This document shows positions 35,533 through 44,379 of a stretch of 64,000 nucleotides of DNA, piece after piece. Under the pieces are notes generated by a model, which worked only from the letters and a program-made list of their open reading frames with translations, made no database searches and was not told the DNA's origin. The stretch covers positions 510,918 through 574,917 of the forward strand of contig NZ_JAFEUM010000001.1 in assembly GCF_016900875.1 (NCBI RefSeq), in the 5' to 3' direction. Numbering within the stretch: the stretch's first letter is position 1; each line of letters begins with the position of its first letter. Both the position numbers and the translations under genes were made by a program. The stretch comes from Vibrio ulleungensis. GTDB lineage: Bacteria; Pseudomonadota; Gammaproteobacteria; Enterobacterales; Vibrionaceae.

Positions 35533-36624
35533 TTAATCAAACATCAAGATGATGTAAGCGAAGAACAAGATAAGGTGAGTAGCGCCATTAAGTGAGTTTG
35601 TTCGACCACTACTAAAGCTGACACTTGTCATCATTAGTGTGGCAACAAGAAGTACCATCTCTGCAGGAGCAAGCCCCAGTTGAATAGGTTCATTCATCAC
35701 ATCAGAAATTAACAGTACAGCAGGAACCGTAAGTGCGATTGTCGCTAGAACAGACCCGAAGAACAGGTTCATCGCTCGTTGGAGTTGATTGGTAATTGCA
35801 GCTTTTATCGCACCAACGGCTTCAGGAGCAAGGATAATTAGGGCAACAATTAACCCACCCAGTGCAGCAGGTGCACCCATTTCGGTAATACCATCGTTGA
35901 TAGGTAGAGCTAGACTTTTAGCCAACAAAATAACGACAAGTAAGTAAGCCACAAGCATAATGGTATGGAACAGATTACTTTGTAGTGGCCCATGGTGCTC
36001 ATGATCATCTTTGTTTTCAGAATCAATGAAAAAGTGAGTATGGCTTCGAGTTTGGACAAACAAAAACACGGCATACAGTGCCACAGAGGCAATAACCAAT
36101 GTCCAAGTCATAGATAAAGACATGTTGCCGAATGCGTCAGTACTGGTGAAGTTAGGTAGCACTAGACAAAGCATTGCTAGAGGGATGATGGCAACTAAAT
36201 AGGCTTTGATACCATCTAAGTTGTACGTTTGAGTATGATATTTAAGCCCACCAATAAGAAGTGTAATACCCACAAAACCATTGAGCACTGCCATGACCAC
36301 GGCAAACATCGTATCGCGCGCAAGTACTGGGTTAGAATCTCCCGTTAACATAACGGAAGAGACCATAATCACTTCTAGTAATACCACTGATAGAGTAAGA
36401 ATCAACGTGCCCATGGGGTCGCCAAGTTTAATGGCTAAGGCGTCAGAGTGACGAACAACAGAAAAAATCGCTGTCATGACAACATAGAAAAGTACGCCGG
36501 TGAGGATCACATACGAAACGGTCGACATTCCGCTTGCAAGTAAATTATCACCAACTAACTTAAAAAATAGAATGGCTAAGATACCAATGAGCATTTTGTA
36601 TTCTTGCTTGAATGATTTGAGCAT
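35533..36624 (-). CDS. ChaA-type calcium/sodium:proton antiporter
   Basis: A 363-aa CaCA-superfamily antiporter. The two alpha-repeats are visible: GDPMGTLILTLSVVLLEVIMVSSVML and ALGGLIVALIILAPEAVGAIKAA, each with the acidic residue expected in the ion path. Eleven or so membrane helices are predicted, with a His-rich cytoplasmic loop (SHTHFFIDSENKDDHEHHG) in the middle that might bind metal or sense pH. First gene of the minus-strand run; operator C lies about 125-140 bp upstream of its start. Confidence 0.9.
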   Translation of the reverse strand: MLKSFKQEYKMLIGILAILFFKLVGDNLLASGMSTVSYVILTGVLFYVVMTAIFSVVRHSDALAIKLGDPMGTLILTLSVVLLEVIMVSSVMLTGDSNPVLARDTMFAVVMAVLNGFVGITLLIGGLKYHTQTYNLDGIKAYLVAIIPLAMLCLVLPNFTSTDAFGNMSLSMTWTLVIASVALYAVFLFVQTRSHTHFFIDSENKDDHEHHGPLQSNLFHTIMLVAYLLVVILLAKSLALPINDGITEMGAPAALGGLIVALIILAPEAVGAIKAAITNQLQRAMNLFFGSVLATIALTVPAVLLISDVMNEPIQLGLAPAEMVLLVATLMMTSVSFSSGRTNSLNGATHLILFFAYIILMFD

Positions 36625-36747
36625 GATGAGCCTCTAATTTGCCCACTGCTCGCTAATATCCGTTATCGAGAGTGTGGGTGAACGTAGCGACTTATCCCTT
36701 AGTTGCTGTTTATGTAACAACGATAAAGTTCATCGTTATTAGGCGCT

Positions 36748-36788
36748 ATGAATTAGAGAAATGCATATTTGGAATTCGCTTAATTGCA
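36748..36788. promoter_or_regulatory. Operator C (shared palindrome) before the ChaA-type operon
   Basis: C1 is ATGAATT-AGAGA-AATGCAT (36748-36766), followed by ATTTGG; it differs from a perfect palindrome by one base pair. A weaker second copy, TGGAATT-CGCTT-AATTGCA, is at 36770-36788. C1 is 22/23 identical over its length and extension with the site at 38576. It lies between the ChaA-type gene start (36624) and the HlyD-type gene end (36856). Confidence 0.68.
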
Positions 36789-36855
36789 AAAATTTAGTTT
36801 TGAAGCGGTAGAAACTCAGCCCCCTTTGAAATGGGGACTGAGCTAATTGAAATGG

Positions 36856-37887
36856 TCAAATGGCGAACAAGAACGCCTTGTAAGCATTAATCCTAACTGT
36901 AGCGGCGCCAATAATGTCCATAAAACCTAACAAAGAGTGTGGCTTTTCTGCGGATATCCATCCCGAGCCTGTCGAGCCGATCGGAATCGCATACCCCTCG
37001 GGTTCATCAAATTCTATAATCACTGTTCGCCCGTGATTAGTTGAATTGTTCACCATGTGCTGCCTTACATGCTGGTCGCCATTCACAACAGAAAGGTGCG
37101 CTTCACCAGTACCCGGCGTAACGCTATGTACTCGACCTCTGAATATCTCACCAGGGTAAGCATTGACATAAAACTCCGCAAATTGCCCTGGTTTAATTCT
37201 CTTATACGTCTGGTCTGCGATGCGCATTTCAACGAATTTTTTGTTGATATCATACAGGTGCATATTACCTACACGAGTGCCTTCAGTAATATTAACCGTT
37301 GACACTTGTCCATCAAACGGAGCTCGAATTTCGCGACGATCATTCTGCCACTCAGCGGTTACAATTTGAGCTTCAATGGACTTTATTTGAGCAAATACGG
37401 AAGCCACTTTTGCTATGTTTGAATCAATGCGTGTTCGCACGTCATCTCTTTGTGATTCATTGGCAAACTGACTCAATTTGTTTAATCGTTCTAGCGTTCT
37501 TTCATCATTTTTAATTTGATGTCTTAACGCGACGATTTCTGCTTCAGCAGCGGATTTTTGTGCGTTTAAACCTTGTATTTGAGCCCCAGTATCCTTGGAT
37601 TTAAGCGAGTAAAGTAAATCACCTTTTGTAACCAATTGGTTGTGATGAATCATGACTTCCTGCACCTCCTGTCCGACTAATGGGCTTAAAACCGCATGGG
37701 GGGCTTTTACCGTAGTACTATTTGTTAAATCGGCTGGCGAGAAAAAACGATGTGCAGAAAATAAGATCGAGCTTAAAACCAACCCTATACCCACCATGGC
37801 TACAGCATTACGTAGCGTCCAACTTACAACGCCTGTTTTTACCAATAACCAGCAAATTAACATGTAGGGGAGCATGATCTCTTTCAT
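36856..37887 (-). CDS. HlyD-family membrane fusion protein
   Basis: A 343-aa periplasmic adaptor anchored by one N-terminal helix. It has the biotinyl-lipoyl-like halves (APHAVLSPLVGQEVQEVMIHHNQLVTKGDLLYSL and IRAPFDGQVSTVNITEGTRVG) flanking a helical hairpin (about residues 85-170), then a beta-barrel. No transporter or outer-membrane channel is adjacent. Instead its ATG overlaps by 4 bp a small multi-helix membrane protein, an arrangement like E. coli yiaV-yiaW/yibH-yibI. Confidence 0.88.
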   Translation of the reverse strand: MKEIMLPYMLICWLLVKTGVVSWTLRNAVAMVGIGLVLSSILFSAHRFFSPADLTNSTTVKAPHAVLSPLVGQEVQEVMIHHNQLVTKGDLLYSLKSKDTGAQIQGLNAQKSAAEAEIVALRHQIKNDERTLERLNKLSQFANESQRDDVRTRIDSNIAKVASVFAQIKSIEAQIVTAEWQNDRREIRAPFDGQVSTVNITEGTRVGNMHLYDINKKFVEMRIADQTYKRIKPGQFAEFYVNAYPGEIFRGRVHSVTPGTGEAHLSVVNGDQHVRQHMVNNSTNHGRTVIIEFDEPEGYAIPIGSTGSGWISAEKPHSLLGFMDIIGAATVRINAYKAFLFAI

Positions 37888-38411
37888 AATTTTGGCTCCG
37901 GTTGAGTATGACCCTGCGGCTCTTTATTCGGGTTAATACCAGTGCTAATAATCTGAGAGAAAGAGCGTGACACTAAGTCCCAGCGCGTGAAGGCAACAAT
38001 GATTGCGAGTACCCACCACATTTTGTCAATAAAAAGACCACACAAAGATAGAGCGAATACTATTTGAGTATGCGCAGAAGCCATTGATTGAGCTTTATGA
38101 ACCGCTATTTCATGCAGTTTCCAAAATAGAGATAAGACATAAATGGTGATCAAAATAGTTGCACAGGCAATGGCCCCTAGAAAGTACTGTGAGTCAATGA
38201 GTTGAATGATAGAAGGGTAGCCATTTATAAAATGCTCTTCAGGTAAATCTGTGCCATGCACACGACCTAGTTTGGAAAGAATGTAGGAAAGAAAGAGCAA
38301 AAGGGATGCGAATATTGACCCTGTGAAGAGCCGCTTTGCATAAAAATGAAACTCAGCAGAAAACCATTTTCTCCGCGGTGCTGTTTTTTTAAACCTATGT
38401 GTTTTAGGCAT
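37884..38411 (-). CDS. Inner-membrane protein paired with HlyD-family protein (YiaW/YibI-like)
   Basis: A 175-aa membrane protein with at least three hydrophobic segments (SIFASLLLFLSYILSKL; FLGAIACATILITIYVLSLFW; IVFALSLCGLFIDKMWWVLAIIVAFTRW) and a basic N-terminus. The C-terminal GLFIDKMWWVLAIIVAFTRWD suggests a DUF3302-type (YiaW/YibI) partner, but it is longer than those, so I place it there with caution. First gene of a two-gene unit; operator cluster D is divergent between it and the alkylsulfatase-like gene. Confidence 0.65.
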   Translation of the reverse strand: MPKTHRFKKTAPRRKWFSAEFHFYAKRLFTGSIFASLLLFLSYILSKLGRVHGTDLPEEHFINGYPSIIQLIDSQYFLGAIACATILITIYVLSLFWKLHEIAVHKAQSMASAHTQIVFALSLCGLFIDKMWWVLAIIVAFTRWDLVSRSFSQIISTGINPNKEPQGHTQPEPKL

Positions 38412-38575
38412 AACCTAGTACCTCAGTAAATTAAGGCTAAATTTGGGTGCGATGTTAGCTTTAGCCGTAGATCGACACATAATTCGTCTGAGTCCATCAA
38501 CGAATAAGTGAGAAAGCAGCCAACTCCTTGGGAGCCATTTAATGAGTAAAGTAATGACGTGAAAGTTTTAAAGCT

Positions 38576-38659
38576 ATGAATTAGAGAAATGCATATTTGA
38601 CGATTGTTTTTGCAGTATTGGGCAGTATGAATTAGCACATATGACTTTCTCTAATTCAT
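38576..38659. promoter_or_regulatory. Operator cluster D (shared palindrome)
   Basis: D1 is ATGAATT-AGAGA-AATGCAT (38576-38594), followed by ATTTGA. D2 is ATGACTT-TCTCT-AATTCAT (38641-38659). A middle half-site, ATGAATT-AGCAC, starts at 38627. The D1 to D2 centre distance is 65 bp. It lies in the divergent gap (38412-38743) between the HlyD-type unit and the alkylsulfatase-like gene; nothing else is seen in that gap. Confidence 0.7.
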
Positions 38660-38743
38660 CGACTTAAGTTGGATAAATGGATTTAACTAACACAACAAAA
38701 CACGACTTAAATGATGTCATGTCCAACACAGAAGGCTTTAAAT

Positions 38744-40498
38744 ATGTACAGAAAACTCTTTGGCAGCAGTTTATTACTCACAACTTCTTTTTTTGCAGTG
38801 GCAGACCAATACAACCTATCTTTAAACTATGAACCTATATTGATGAAAAATGGAGTTATAACGACTACACCTGCGGCGAACGTTGATAAAGAGTGGAACG
38901 TGGACAAAAAGTCCGTTACGCAAATAACTGAGGGTGTTTATCGAATTGGAGGGTGGGGAATTGGTAATATCATTGCTGTCCACGCACCGGAAGGTTGGAT
39001 TATTGTTGATACTGGCGACAGTGTTACTGTTGCCAAAGAACAGCGTGCAGCACTGGAGAATGTGCTAAATGAAACACTAGACGTACAAGCGATTTTGTAC
39101 ACTCACTCTCACTATGTTTTTGGTTCAGCAGCATGGCAGGGCGAAGAGACTAAAGTCTATGCTCATGAATGGATGGAAAAACATTTGTTCGCCGACAACG
39201 GTGTGAGTCCACTAGCAGGCAACTTTAATGCTAGAGCGATGATTCAGTTTGGTATGCTTCATCCTGAAAGTGGTCCAGACGCTTTTCCAAATCAATTGGG
39301 CTTCTCTTTAGACAAGCTGTCTGGTGAAAAGGGCTACTTGTCACCAGATATCACGTTTACTCATAATGAGATTGAGACTCACCAGATAGCAGGCACGGAA
39401 GTAATTGTGTTACCAAGCCCAACTGATGTGACCGATAGCGTGGCGTATTACTTTCCCGAGAAAAGCTTGATGGTGACAAATGCTATCAACGGTGGCAGTA
39501 GTATTTTTAATTTGTATACCTTACGAGGTGATCGATACCGTGATCCTATTCGCCTAGTTGATGCGGCTGATTTGCTTCTAGAATACGATTTTAACTATCA
39601 CGTTGATATTCATGGTGGGGCAAATACTACTAGGGAAGATGCATTAACTTCGATCCATGGTTTCCGTGATTCTATGCAGTTAATTCACGACCAAACCATT
39701 AGGGCTATTAGTTTAGGAAAGGACGCACAAGGAGCGGCTGAATTTGTGTATATGCCGCTAGACATAAGAAAGGATAAAGAAACCTATGGACAAGTAGAAA
39801 GTCATGTAAAACAAGTCTATAACGGCATTGTTGGATGGAATGGTTGGGACGTTTACGATATTAACCCGCTCCGTACCAATGAATTTGCAACCATGTATAT
39901 CGATAGTATTGGAGGTGTCGAAGAAGCAACCAAGATGGTGCAATCTTCAAATAGTAAACAAACCATAGAAGGTTGGCAGTGGTCACTCTACCTAACTTCC
40001 CAATTATTAGAAGTGGAATCAGATAATGCTGCAATAAAACAGCTTCGCGCTGAAGCGGCCCGCGCTCTGGGGCAGCGTACTAGCTCTGCAAATGCACGTG
40101 GGTTTTATATATCAGAAGCTTTACTCCATGAAGGGAAACTATCGTTAGGAGAACTAGAAATTGAAAACTTTGCAACTTTAAGCCAAATGATGGGAGCAAT
40201 GGATAAAGAAAAACTCGCGAATTCACCCATTGAATCTAATGTCGAGTACATTCGCTACCTCGTTGATACGCGTAAAGCTGAAGGGTTACACTCAATGTTC
40301 AATCTGAAAATGACAGATAGTGATGCTGTATTTAGTATTGAATTACGCAATGGAATTATCCAAGTTGGTTCGAAACTTAACGAAGGTGTAACCGTAGAGT
40401 TATCGCACGAAGAATGGAGTGACGTTGTATTAGGCAACACACAATTCAGTAAACTGAACTCTACTTTAGTAATATTTGATGAAGTACTGAGTCTCTAG
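38744..40498 (+). CDS. Alkylsulfatase-like MBL-fold protein with degenerate metal site
   Basis: A 584-aa exported protein from the ATG at 38744, which gives a signal peptide (MYRKLFGSSLLLTTSFFAVA); an upstream ATG at 38711 is less likely. The layout matches SdsA1/YjcS-type alkylsulfatases: MBL domain (WIIVDTGDSVTVAKEQRAAL), helical dimerisation domain (about 390-470) and C-terminal SCP2-like domain (NGIIQVGSKLNEGVTVELSHE). The zinc motif HxHxDH is reduced to H121-S-H123-Y-V-F: the Asp and third His are absent. The downstream Glu/Glu/His ligand region reads SPTDVTDSVAYYF and INGGSSIFNLYTLRGD. A standard dizinc hydrolase is therefore doubtful. Confidence 0.8.
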   Translation: MYRKLFGSSLLLTTSFFAVADQYNLSLNYEPILMKNGVITTTPAANVDKEWNVDKKSVTQITEGVYRIGGWGIGNIIAVHAPEGWIIVDTGDSVTVAKEQRAALENVLNETLDVQAILYTHSHYVFGSAAWQGEETKVYAHEWMEKHLFADNGVSPLAGNFNARAMIQFGMLHPESGPDAFPNQLGFSLDKLSGEKGYLSPDITFTHNEIETHQIAGTEVIVLPSPTDVTDSVAYYFPEKSLMVTNAINGGSSIFNLYTLRGDRYRDPIRLVDAADLLLEYDFNYHVDIHGGANTTREDALTSIHGFRDSMQLIHDQTIRAISLGKDAQGAAEFVYMPLDIRKDKETYGQVESHVKQVYNGIVGWNGWDVYDINPLRTNEFATMYIDSIGGVEEATKMVQSSNSKQTIEGWQWSLYLTSQLLEVESDNAAIKQLRAEAARALGQRTSSANARGFYISEALLHEGKLSLGELEIENFATLSQMMGAMDKEKLANSPIESNVEYIRYLVDTRKAEGLHSMFNLKMTDSDAVFSIELRNGIIQVGSKLNEGVTVELSHEEWSDVVLGNTQFSKLNSTLVIFDEVLSL

Positions 40499-40536
40499 TG
40501 ATAGAAATCTGAAATTGATAAGATAAGAGTCTCCAT

Positions 40537-40564
40537 CTAGTGGTCAACCAAATTTGACCACTAG
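40537..40564 (+). terminator. Hairpin after the alkylsulfatase-like gene
   Basis: Eleven-bp perfect stem CTAGTGGTCAA / TTGACCACTAG with a 6-nt loop, 39 bp after the stop. The following sequence is only moderately T-rich. Confidence 0.6.
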
Positions 40565-40850
40565 ATTAGAGGTTTTCTCATACTAATCCTAATCTGCACC
40601 TTCCTAATTTAATTAATTACCCTAACAAACCTCTGTCCAGAGACGTTCTAGCCCGCTTAACTCTAGCTCATTTATGCCCCATTGTGTGTTTAGAACACAG
40701 AAAACGTTAATAAAAATTATCGGTCAGCAGGCTTTTGCAGATTTATGGGACAAGTTGGTGCCATGAGCTCAGCACTTTCATTGTTCACGGTTTCTAGTCA
40801 AGATGTATTGCCCAGCAGACTGAGTATGCTCAAGTTGTGTACAACTGCAA

Positions 40851-40875
40851 GCCAATTGCGCGAACTCATATTTGG
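40851..40875. promoter_or_regulatory. Weaker operator E (shared motif) before the AraC gene
   Basis: GCCAATT-GCGCG-AACTCAT followed by ATTTGG, matching 16 of 23 positions of the extended motif GAATT-AGAGA-AATTCAT-ATTTGG. The right half and extension are well kept. It lies 115 bp before the AraC gene. The rest of 40565-40975 shows no gene. Confidence 0.45.
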
Positions 40876-40975
40876 ATTAAACACATATCTGTATATAGGC
40901 ACAGTTGCATGATTGAAACCCAATGCATTCGTAGACTATTCTAATAGGAAGACAACAACACTGTTAAAATGAAAA

Positions 40976-41956
40976 ATGCGCCGATTACATGACAACTTAA
41001 TTCTGACGTCTGCTGAATCTATGTGGTATTTCATTCCTTACTTCGAAAGTCACGGTATTCAGTGGCGAGGAGTTGCGGAAGAGTTCGATCTACCTACTGA
41101 TAAGCCCAAAGCTGAAGCATGGATCCCAGTAACAAGTTATTGCTTGTTTCTTAATAAAATGTCGGCTTTTTGCGATACAGAGATGCCTCTCGTGGTTGGC
41201 AAAACAGTTGGCAAAAGTGTTGTTGAGGGGCGGTGGGGGGTTATTGCTAAGGAGCAATCGTTTAAGGCGATTTTGCAATCCTTAATGACCAATGAACACC
41301 GCTGGAGTCGACAGAATAATTACTGGCTCGAACAGATTTCAGGTGCGTGGTGTTGGTGCCATCGCGGCGCACTTAAGCCATCTTACCCCGGCTCGCAAAT
41401 TAATGAGTGGTTTCGTGTAGCACTGTTACTTCAGATATGTCGCCAGTGGCTAGGTCAAGACTGGGTGCCATCACGCTTGAACGCTCTAACAGAAGAACAT
41501 CAAGGCAAAAAGTACGGTGATATTCTACTGCCGGATACCAATATTCGCTATGGACAACCGTTCATGAGTATGGAACTGACGGGCGTAGATGCACTTGAAG
41601 CCATGACCAACCGCTCATTGAAGTCCAGAGATATTAGTGAAGTTCGTCTACTCGCTGAGAGCTACTGTCATTTGCCACACTTTACCTTGGATTGGCTAGC
41701 CGCTTTATTTGGTGTGACAAGTAAAACTCTCTATCGCTATTTCAAAGATCACGACACCTCATTCAAAGAGATTAAAAAGAGTGCGGTACTTGAACGCAGT
41801 GAACAGCTGATTCGCGACACTGACGAACCCGTGAGCAACATCGCCTATCAAATGGGTTACAAAGATGTCTCAAATTTCAACCGTGCAATTAAGACGATGA
41901 GTGGAAGCACGCCCGCCCAATTGAGACTAGCCTTCAGAGAGGGTGCAAGTGGATAA
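40976..41956 (+). CDS. AraC-family regulator (OruR-type N-terminus)
   Basis: A 326-aa regulator with the Arabinose_bd-type N-terminal domain found in OruR/QseD-like AraC proteins (WYFIPYFESHGIQWRGVAEEFDLP) and a C-terminal HTH_18 (TLDWLAALFGVTSKTLYRYFKDHDTSFKEIKKSAVLERSEQLI; NIAYQMGYKDVSNFNRAIKTMSGSTPAQLR). It lies directly before the outer-membrane protein/serine hydrolase/porin cassette. Tandem repeats between it and the first cassette gene look like its binding site. Confidence 0.88.
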   Translation: MRRLHDNLILTSAESMWYFIPYFESHGIQWRGVAEEFDLPTDKPKAEAWIPVTSYCLFLNKMSAFCDTEMPLVVGKTVGKSVVEGRWGVIAKEQSFKAILQSLMTNEHRWSRQNNYWLEQISGAWCWCHRGALKPSYPGSQINEWFRVALLLQICRQWLGQDWVPSRLNALTEEHQGKKYGDILLPDTNIRYGQPFMSMELTGVDALEAMTNRSLKSRDISEVRLLAESYCHLPHFTLDWLAALFGVTSKTLYRYFKDHDTSFKEIKKSAVLERSEQLIRDTDEPVSNIAYQMGYKDVSNFNRAIKTMSGSTPAQLRLAFREGASG

Positions 41957-42029
41957 CTCAGCGCCCACATCCCCATTTTCAACTTGAGACTCTCCCTTTC
42001 ATCTTTTACCACTTACCTAAAATCATCAG

Positions 42030-42071
42030 TTAATGTCCTTTTGTGACCTGTTTAATGTCCGTAAATGACCT
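42030..42071 (+). promoter_or_regulatory. Tandem direct repeats, candidate AraC operator
   Basis: Two 20-bp copies of TTAATGTCC-N5-TGACCT start at 42030 and 42052, 22 bp (two helical turns) apart. They contain four TGWCC half-sites at 10-12 bp spacing. A TAATAT at 42094-42099 could be the -10, placing the repeat edge at the -35. The arrangement is typical of class II activation by AraC proteins and the adjacent AraC gene fits. Confidence 0.65.
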
Positions 42072-42209
42072 CTGTAAATGTTGTCAAGTCACTTAATATA
42101 GCCGTCATCGAAAGGAACTTTAGCTTCAGTCATAAAGCGCAGTGCTTTCTGCTGAAGGTCTTACAAACGGATTTTGTATTACTTACATCGATAACTATGA
42201 GATTTGACG

Positions 42210-42950
42210 ATGACAAATACGAAATCAATCGCGGTACTGCTTGCTCTAGCAACATCACTACCCGCTTTTGCAGCAGAAAAAGCACCTGATCCTTCAGATC
42301 TAACCGAGACAAACACGTCAGCATACGTAGGTATGAGCAATAAAGGTGGCTTTAAAGCTTCTATCTCTGGTGACATGACGTTTGACAATGGCCAGACTGG
42401 CATGATGACTGTGGAAGCAGCCATCGATAATCAAGGCAACTACACTGACAGTCGTCTTCAGTACTTCCACGTGATGACCACGCAAAACTCATTTGTACCC
42501 AAAGTGGCAGCGTCATTGGATGTATTGGACAACGCTCTCTTTACCTCAGCGTCTCCGGGTGTGACTTTGGCCATTAACTCCGGTGTGAAAGGTCTAAACA
42601 TTTTCCCTCGTGTTGGCGTGCTAGGTGGTGAGTTCTCTGATGACGTGAAAGCTATGGCTAACATCACTGACGAAAAAGCAGTCGGTGGTTCAGCTGCTCT
42701 ATACATGTTCTATACCGCTGGCGACGACGGCACGTATTTCGGCTTGTACCCTGAGTACAACTACCTGTCAGGTGATGTCGATATGTCTGTTTTGAATACC
42801 AACTTCCTAATGTCGACACCGCTAAGTAACGACAAAACGCGTTGGGGCCAAATCAAAATCACCAACACAAACACAACGGTCAAAAACAGTTTCGTTGATG
42901 AAAAAGTCAACGACACCGTGGTATGGGCAAACTACAAATTTTACTTCTAA
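42210..42950 (+). CDS. Putative outer-membrane or periplasmic protein
   Basis: A 246-aa protein from the ATG at 42210, with a signal peptide (MTNTKSIAVLLALATSLPAFAAEKAP). The mature part is glycine- and aromatic-rich with alternating strands (SAYVGMSNKGGFKASISGDMTFD; GTYFGLYPEYNYLSGDV) and ends in a terminal Phe (YKFYF), a typical outer-membrane insertion signal. It is probably a small beta-barrel. No family name is certain. First gene after the tandem AraC-type repeats. Confidence 0.65.
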   Translation: MTNTKSIAVLLALATSLPAFAAEKAPDPSDLTETNTSAYVGMSNKGGFKASISGDMTFDNGQTGMMTVEAAIDNQGNYTDSRLQYFHVMTTQNSFVPKVAASLDVLDNALFTSASPGVTLAINSGVKGLNIFPRVGVLGGEFSDDVKAMANITDEKAVGGSAALYMFYTAGDDGTYFGLYPEYNYLSGDVDMSVLNTNFLMSTPLSNDKTRWGQIKITNTNTTVKNSFVDEKVNDTVVWANYKFYF

Positions 42951-43001
42951 TTCAGCCTGATATCAGCGTTAAGCTTAATCAAATTTAGACGGGTAACTAT
43001 T

Positions 43002-44372
43002 ATGAAAACTACATTTAAACTACGTAACATCGCACTTCTTGTTGCAACTACGCTTACTGCGGGTGCAGCAGTAGCAGAGTCACCACTTGAGAAAGCGCTG
43101 GCTGTACCAGGTGCAAAACCAAACATCCCTGTTACTCAAGTTAAAGAAGGATTTGACAAAACGTTTATTGATGAAGCCAATGCCGCTTTTGGTAACTTCC
43201 ACATGCAGATGGGGGGTGACCACGCTCTTTACTACACTCTGAACATGACGAAGTTCTTGCCAGCAGAATTGGCGATGCCGCACGGTGAAGTAAGTGTTTT
43301 AAAACGCAACATCAACGATTCTCTTAACGATCTTACCTTTACTATGGGTGACGGCAGCGAGTCGGTTTCAATGGAACAATACATTCACGATGAGAAAACA
43401 CGCGTACAAGGCATCATGATCCTGAAAGGTGGTGAAGTGGTCTATGAAGCGTTTCCTGGCATGAACCCAGAAGACTCTCACATCTGGGCGTCAGTAGCAA
43501 AATCATCAGTGGGTACACTGTTAACCATGCTAGAAGTGGAAGGCAAGGTTGATATGTCTAAGTCGGTCACTGAGTACGTACCTGAGTTAAAAGGTACTGA
43601 GTGGGATAATGTCATCATGCTTGATGCGATGAACATGGCTTCTGGTTTGGACATCAGTGAAAACGCAGAAAATACCCTAAATCCACGCTCGGTATTCCAA
43701 CGTATGCTGTCAGCCGACTTCAATGTTGTTAATGCTGATGGTGTGATTGAAGACGAGATGAAAGTACTGCGCGATGTACTTCCTCTTGAAGGAGAACCAT
43801 CTGGTGAAGTGGCACGCTACAGCTCAACAGTTACCAAAGTGCTTGGTGTTGCGATTGAAAACATCACACAGCAACCATATACCGAGGTATTTGAAGAGCG
43901 TATTTGGTCTAAAATTGGTGCTCGCGCATCTGCACAAATTAATGTGACACCAGCCGGTCACGCTATGGCATACGGTACCGTGAATAGCCGTTTAGACGAT
44001 TTAGCTCGTTACGGTCTGCTATTTACTCCTAGCTGGGACAAAGTTGCTAAAGAGCAAGTTGTTTCAAACGAAGTGCTTGAGAAAATGCAAAAAGGAGGTA
44101 ACCACGAGGCTTACATGGCGGGTGATTTTACGGACCACTCATGGGTTAAAGCGTCATTTGGTAAAGATATGCCAATCTACAATACGCACCAATGGGATGC
44201 GGCTTGGGAAGATGGTGCGCTGTTTAAACATGGCAACCTATATCAAAGCATCTATGTCGACCCAGCACGTGATGTTGTGGGTGTAGCCTTCTCTACCTCT
44301 CCGGTCTACCTAACACCAGACTTGGTTCCAGGTTACCTACGCGAAGCAGCTAAACAGCTCGCTGACAAATAA
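43002..44372 (+). CDS. Exported serine hydrolase, beta-lactamase family (first copy)
   Basis: A 456-aa class C beta-lactamase-fold hydrolase with a signal peptide (MKTTFKLRNIALLVATTLTAGAAVA). The catalytic SxxK is S164-V-A-K167 (IWASVAKSSVGTLLTMLEVEGKVD); the second tyrosine motif is in ARYSSTVTKVLG. It resembles EstB-type esterases and 6-aminohexanoate-dimer hydrolases more than true beta-lactamases. Likely periplasmic. It is 51 bp after the outer-membrane gene and is paralogous to the gene at 45730. Confidence 0.85.
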   Translation: MKTTFKLRNIALLVATTLTAGAAVAESPLEKALAVPGAKPNIPVTQVKEGFDKTFIDEANAAFGNFHMQMGGDHALYYTLNMTKFLPAELAMPHGEVSVLKRNINDSLNDLTFTMGDGSESVSMEQYIHDEKTRVQGIMILKGGEVVYEAFPGMNPEDSHIWASVAKSSVGTLLTMLEVEGKVDMSKSVTEYVPELKGTEWDNVIMLDAMNMASGLDISENAENTLNPRSVFQRMLSADFNVVNADGVIEDEMKVLRDVLPLEGEPSGEVARYSSTVTKVLGVAIENITQQPYTEVFEERIWSKIGARASAQINVTPAGHAMAYGTVNSRLDDLARYGLLFTPSWDKVAKEQVVSNEVLEKMQKGGNHEAYMAGDFTDHSWVKASFGKDMPIYNTHQWDAAWEDGALFKHGNLYQSIYVDPARDVVGVAFSTSPVYLTPDLVPGYLREAAKQLADK

Positions 44373-44379
44373 CTTGTAA

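Noticed and set aside
38423-38638. 71-codon minus-strand frame over operator cluster D
   Set aside because: Starts inside the operator cluster, no ribosome site, composition unlike coding DNA.
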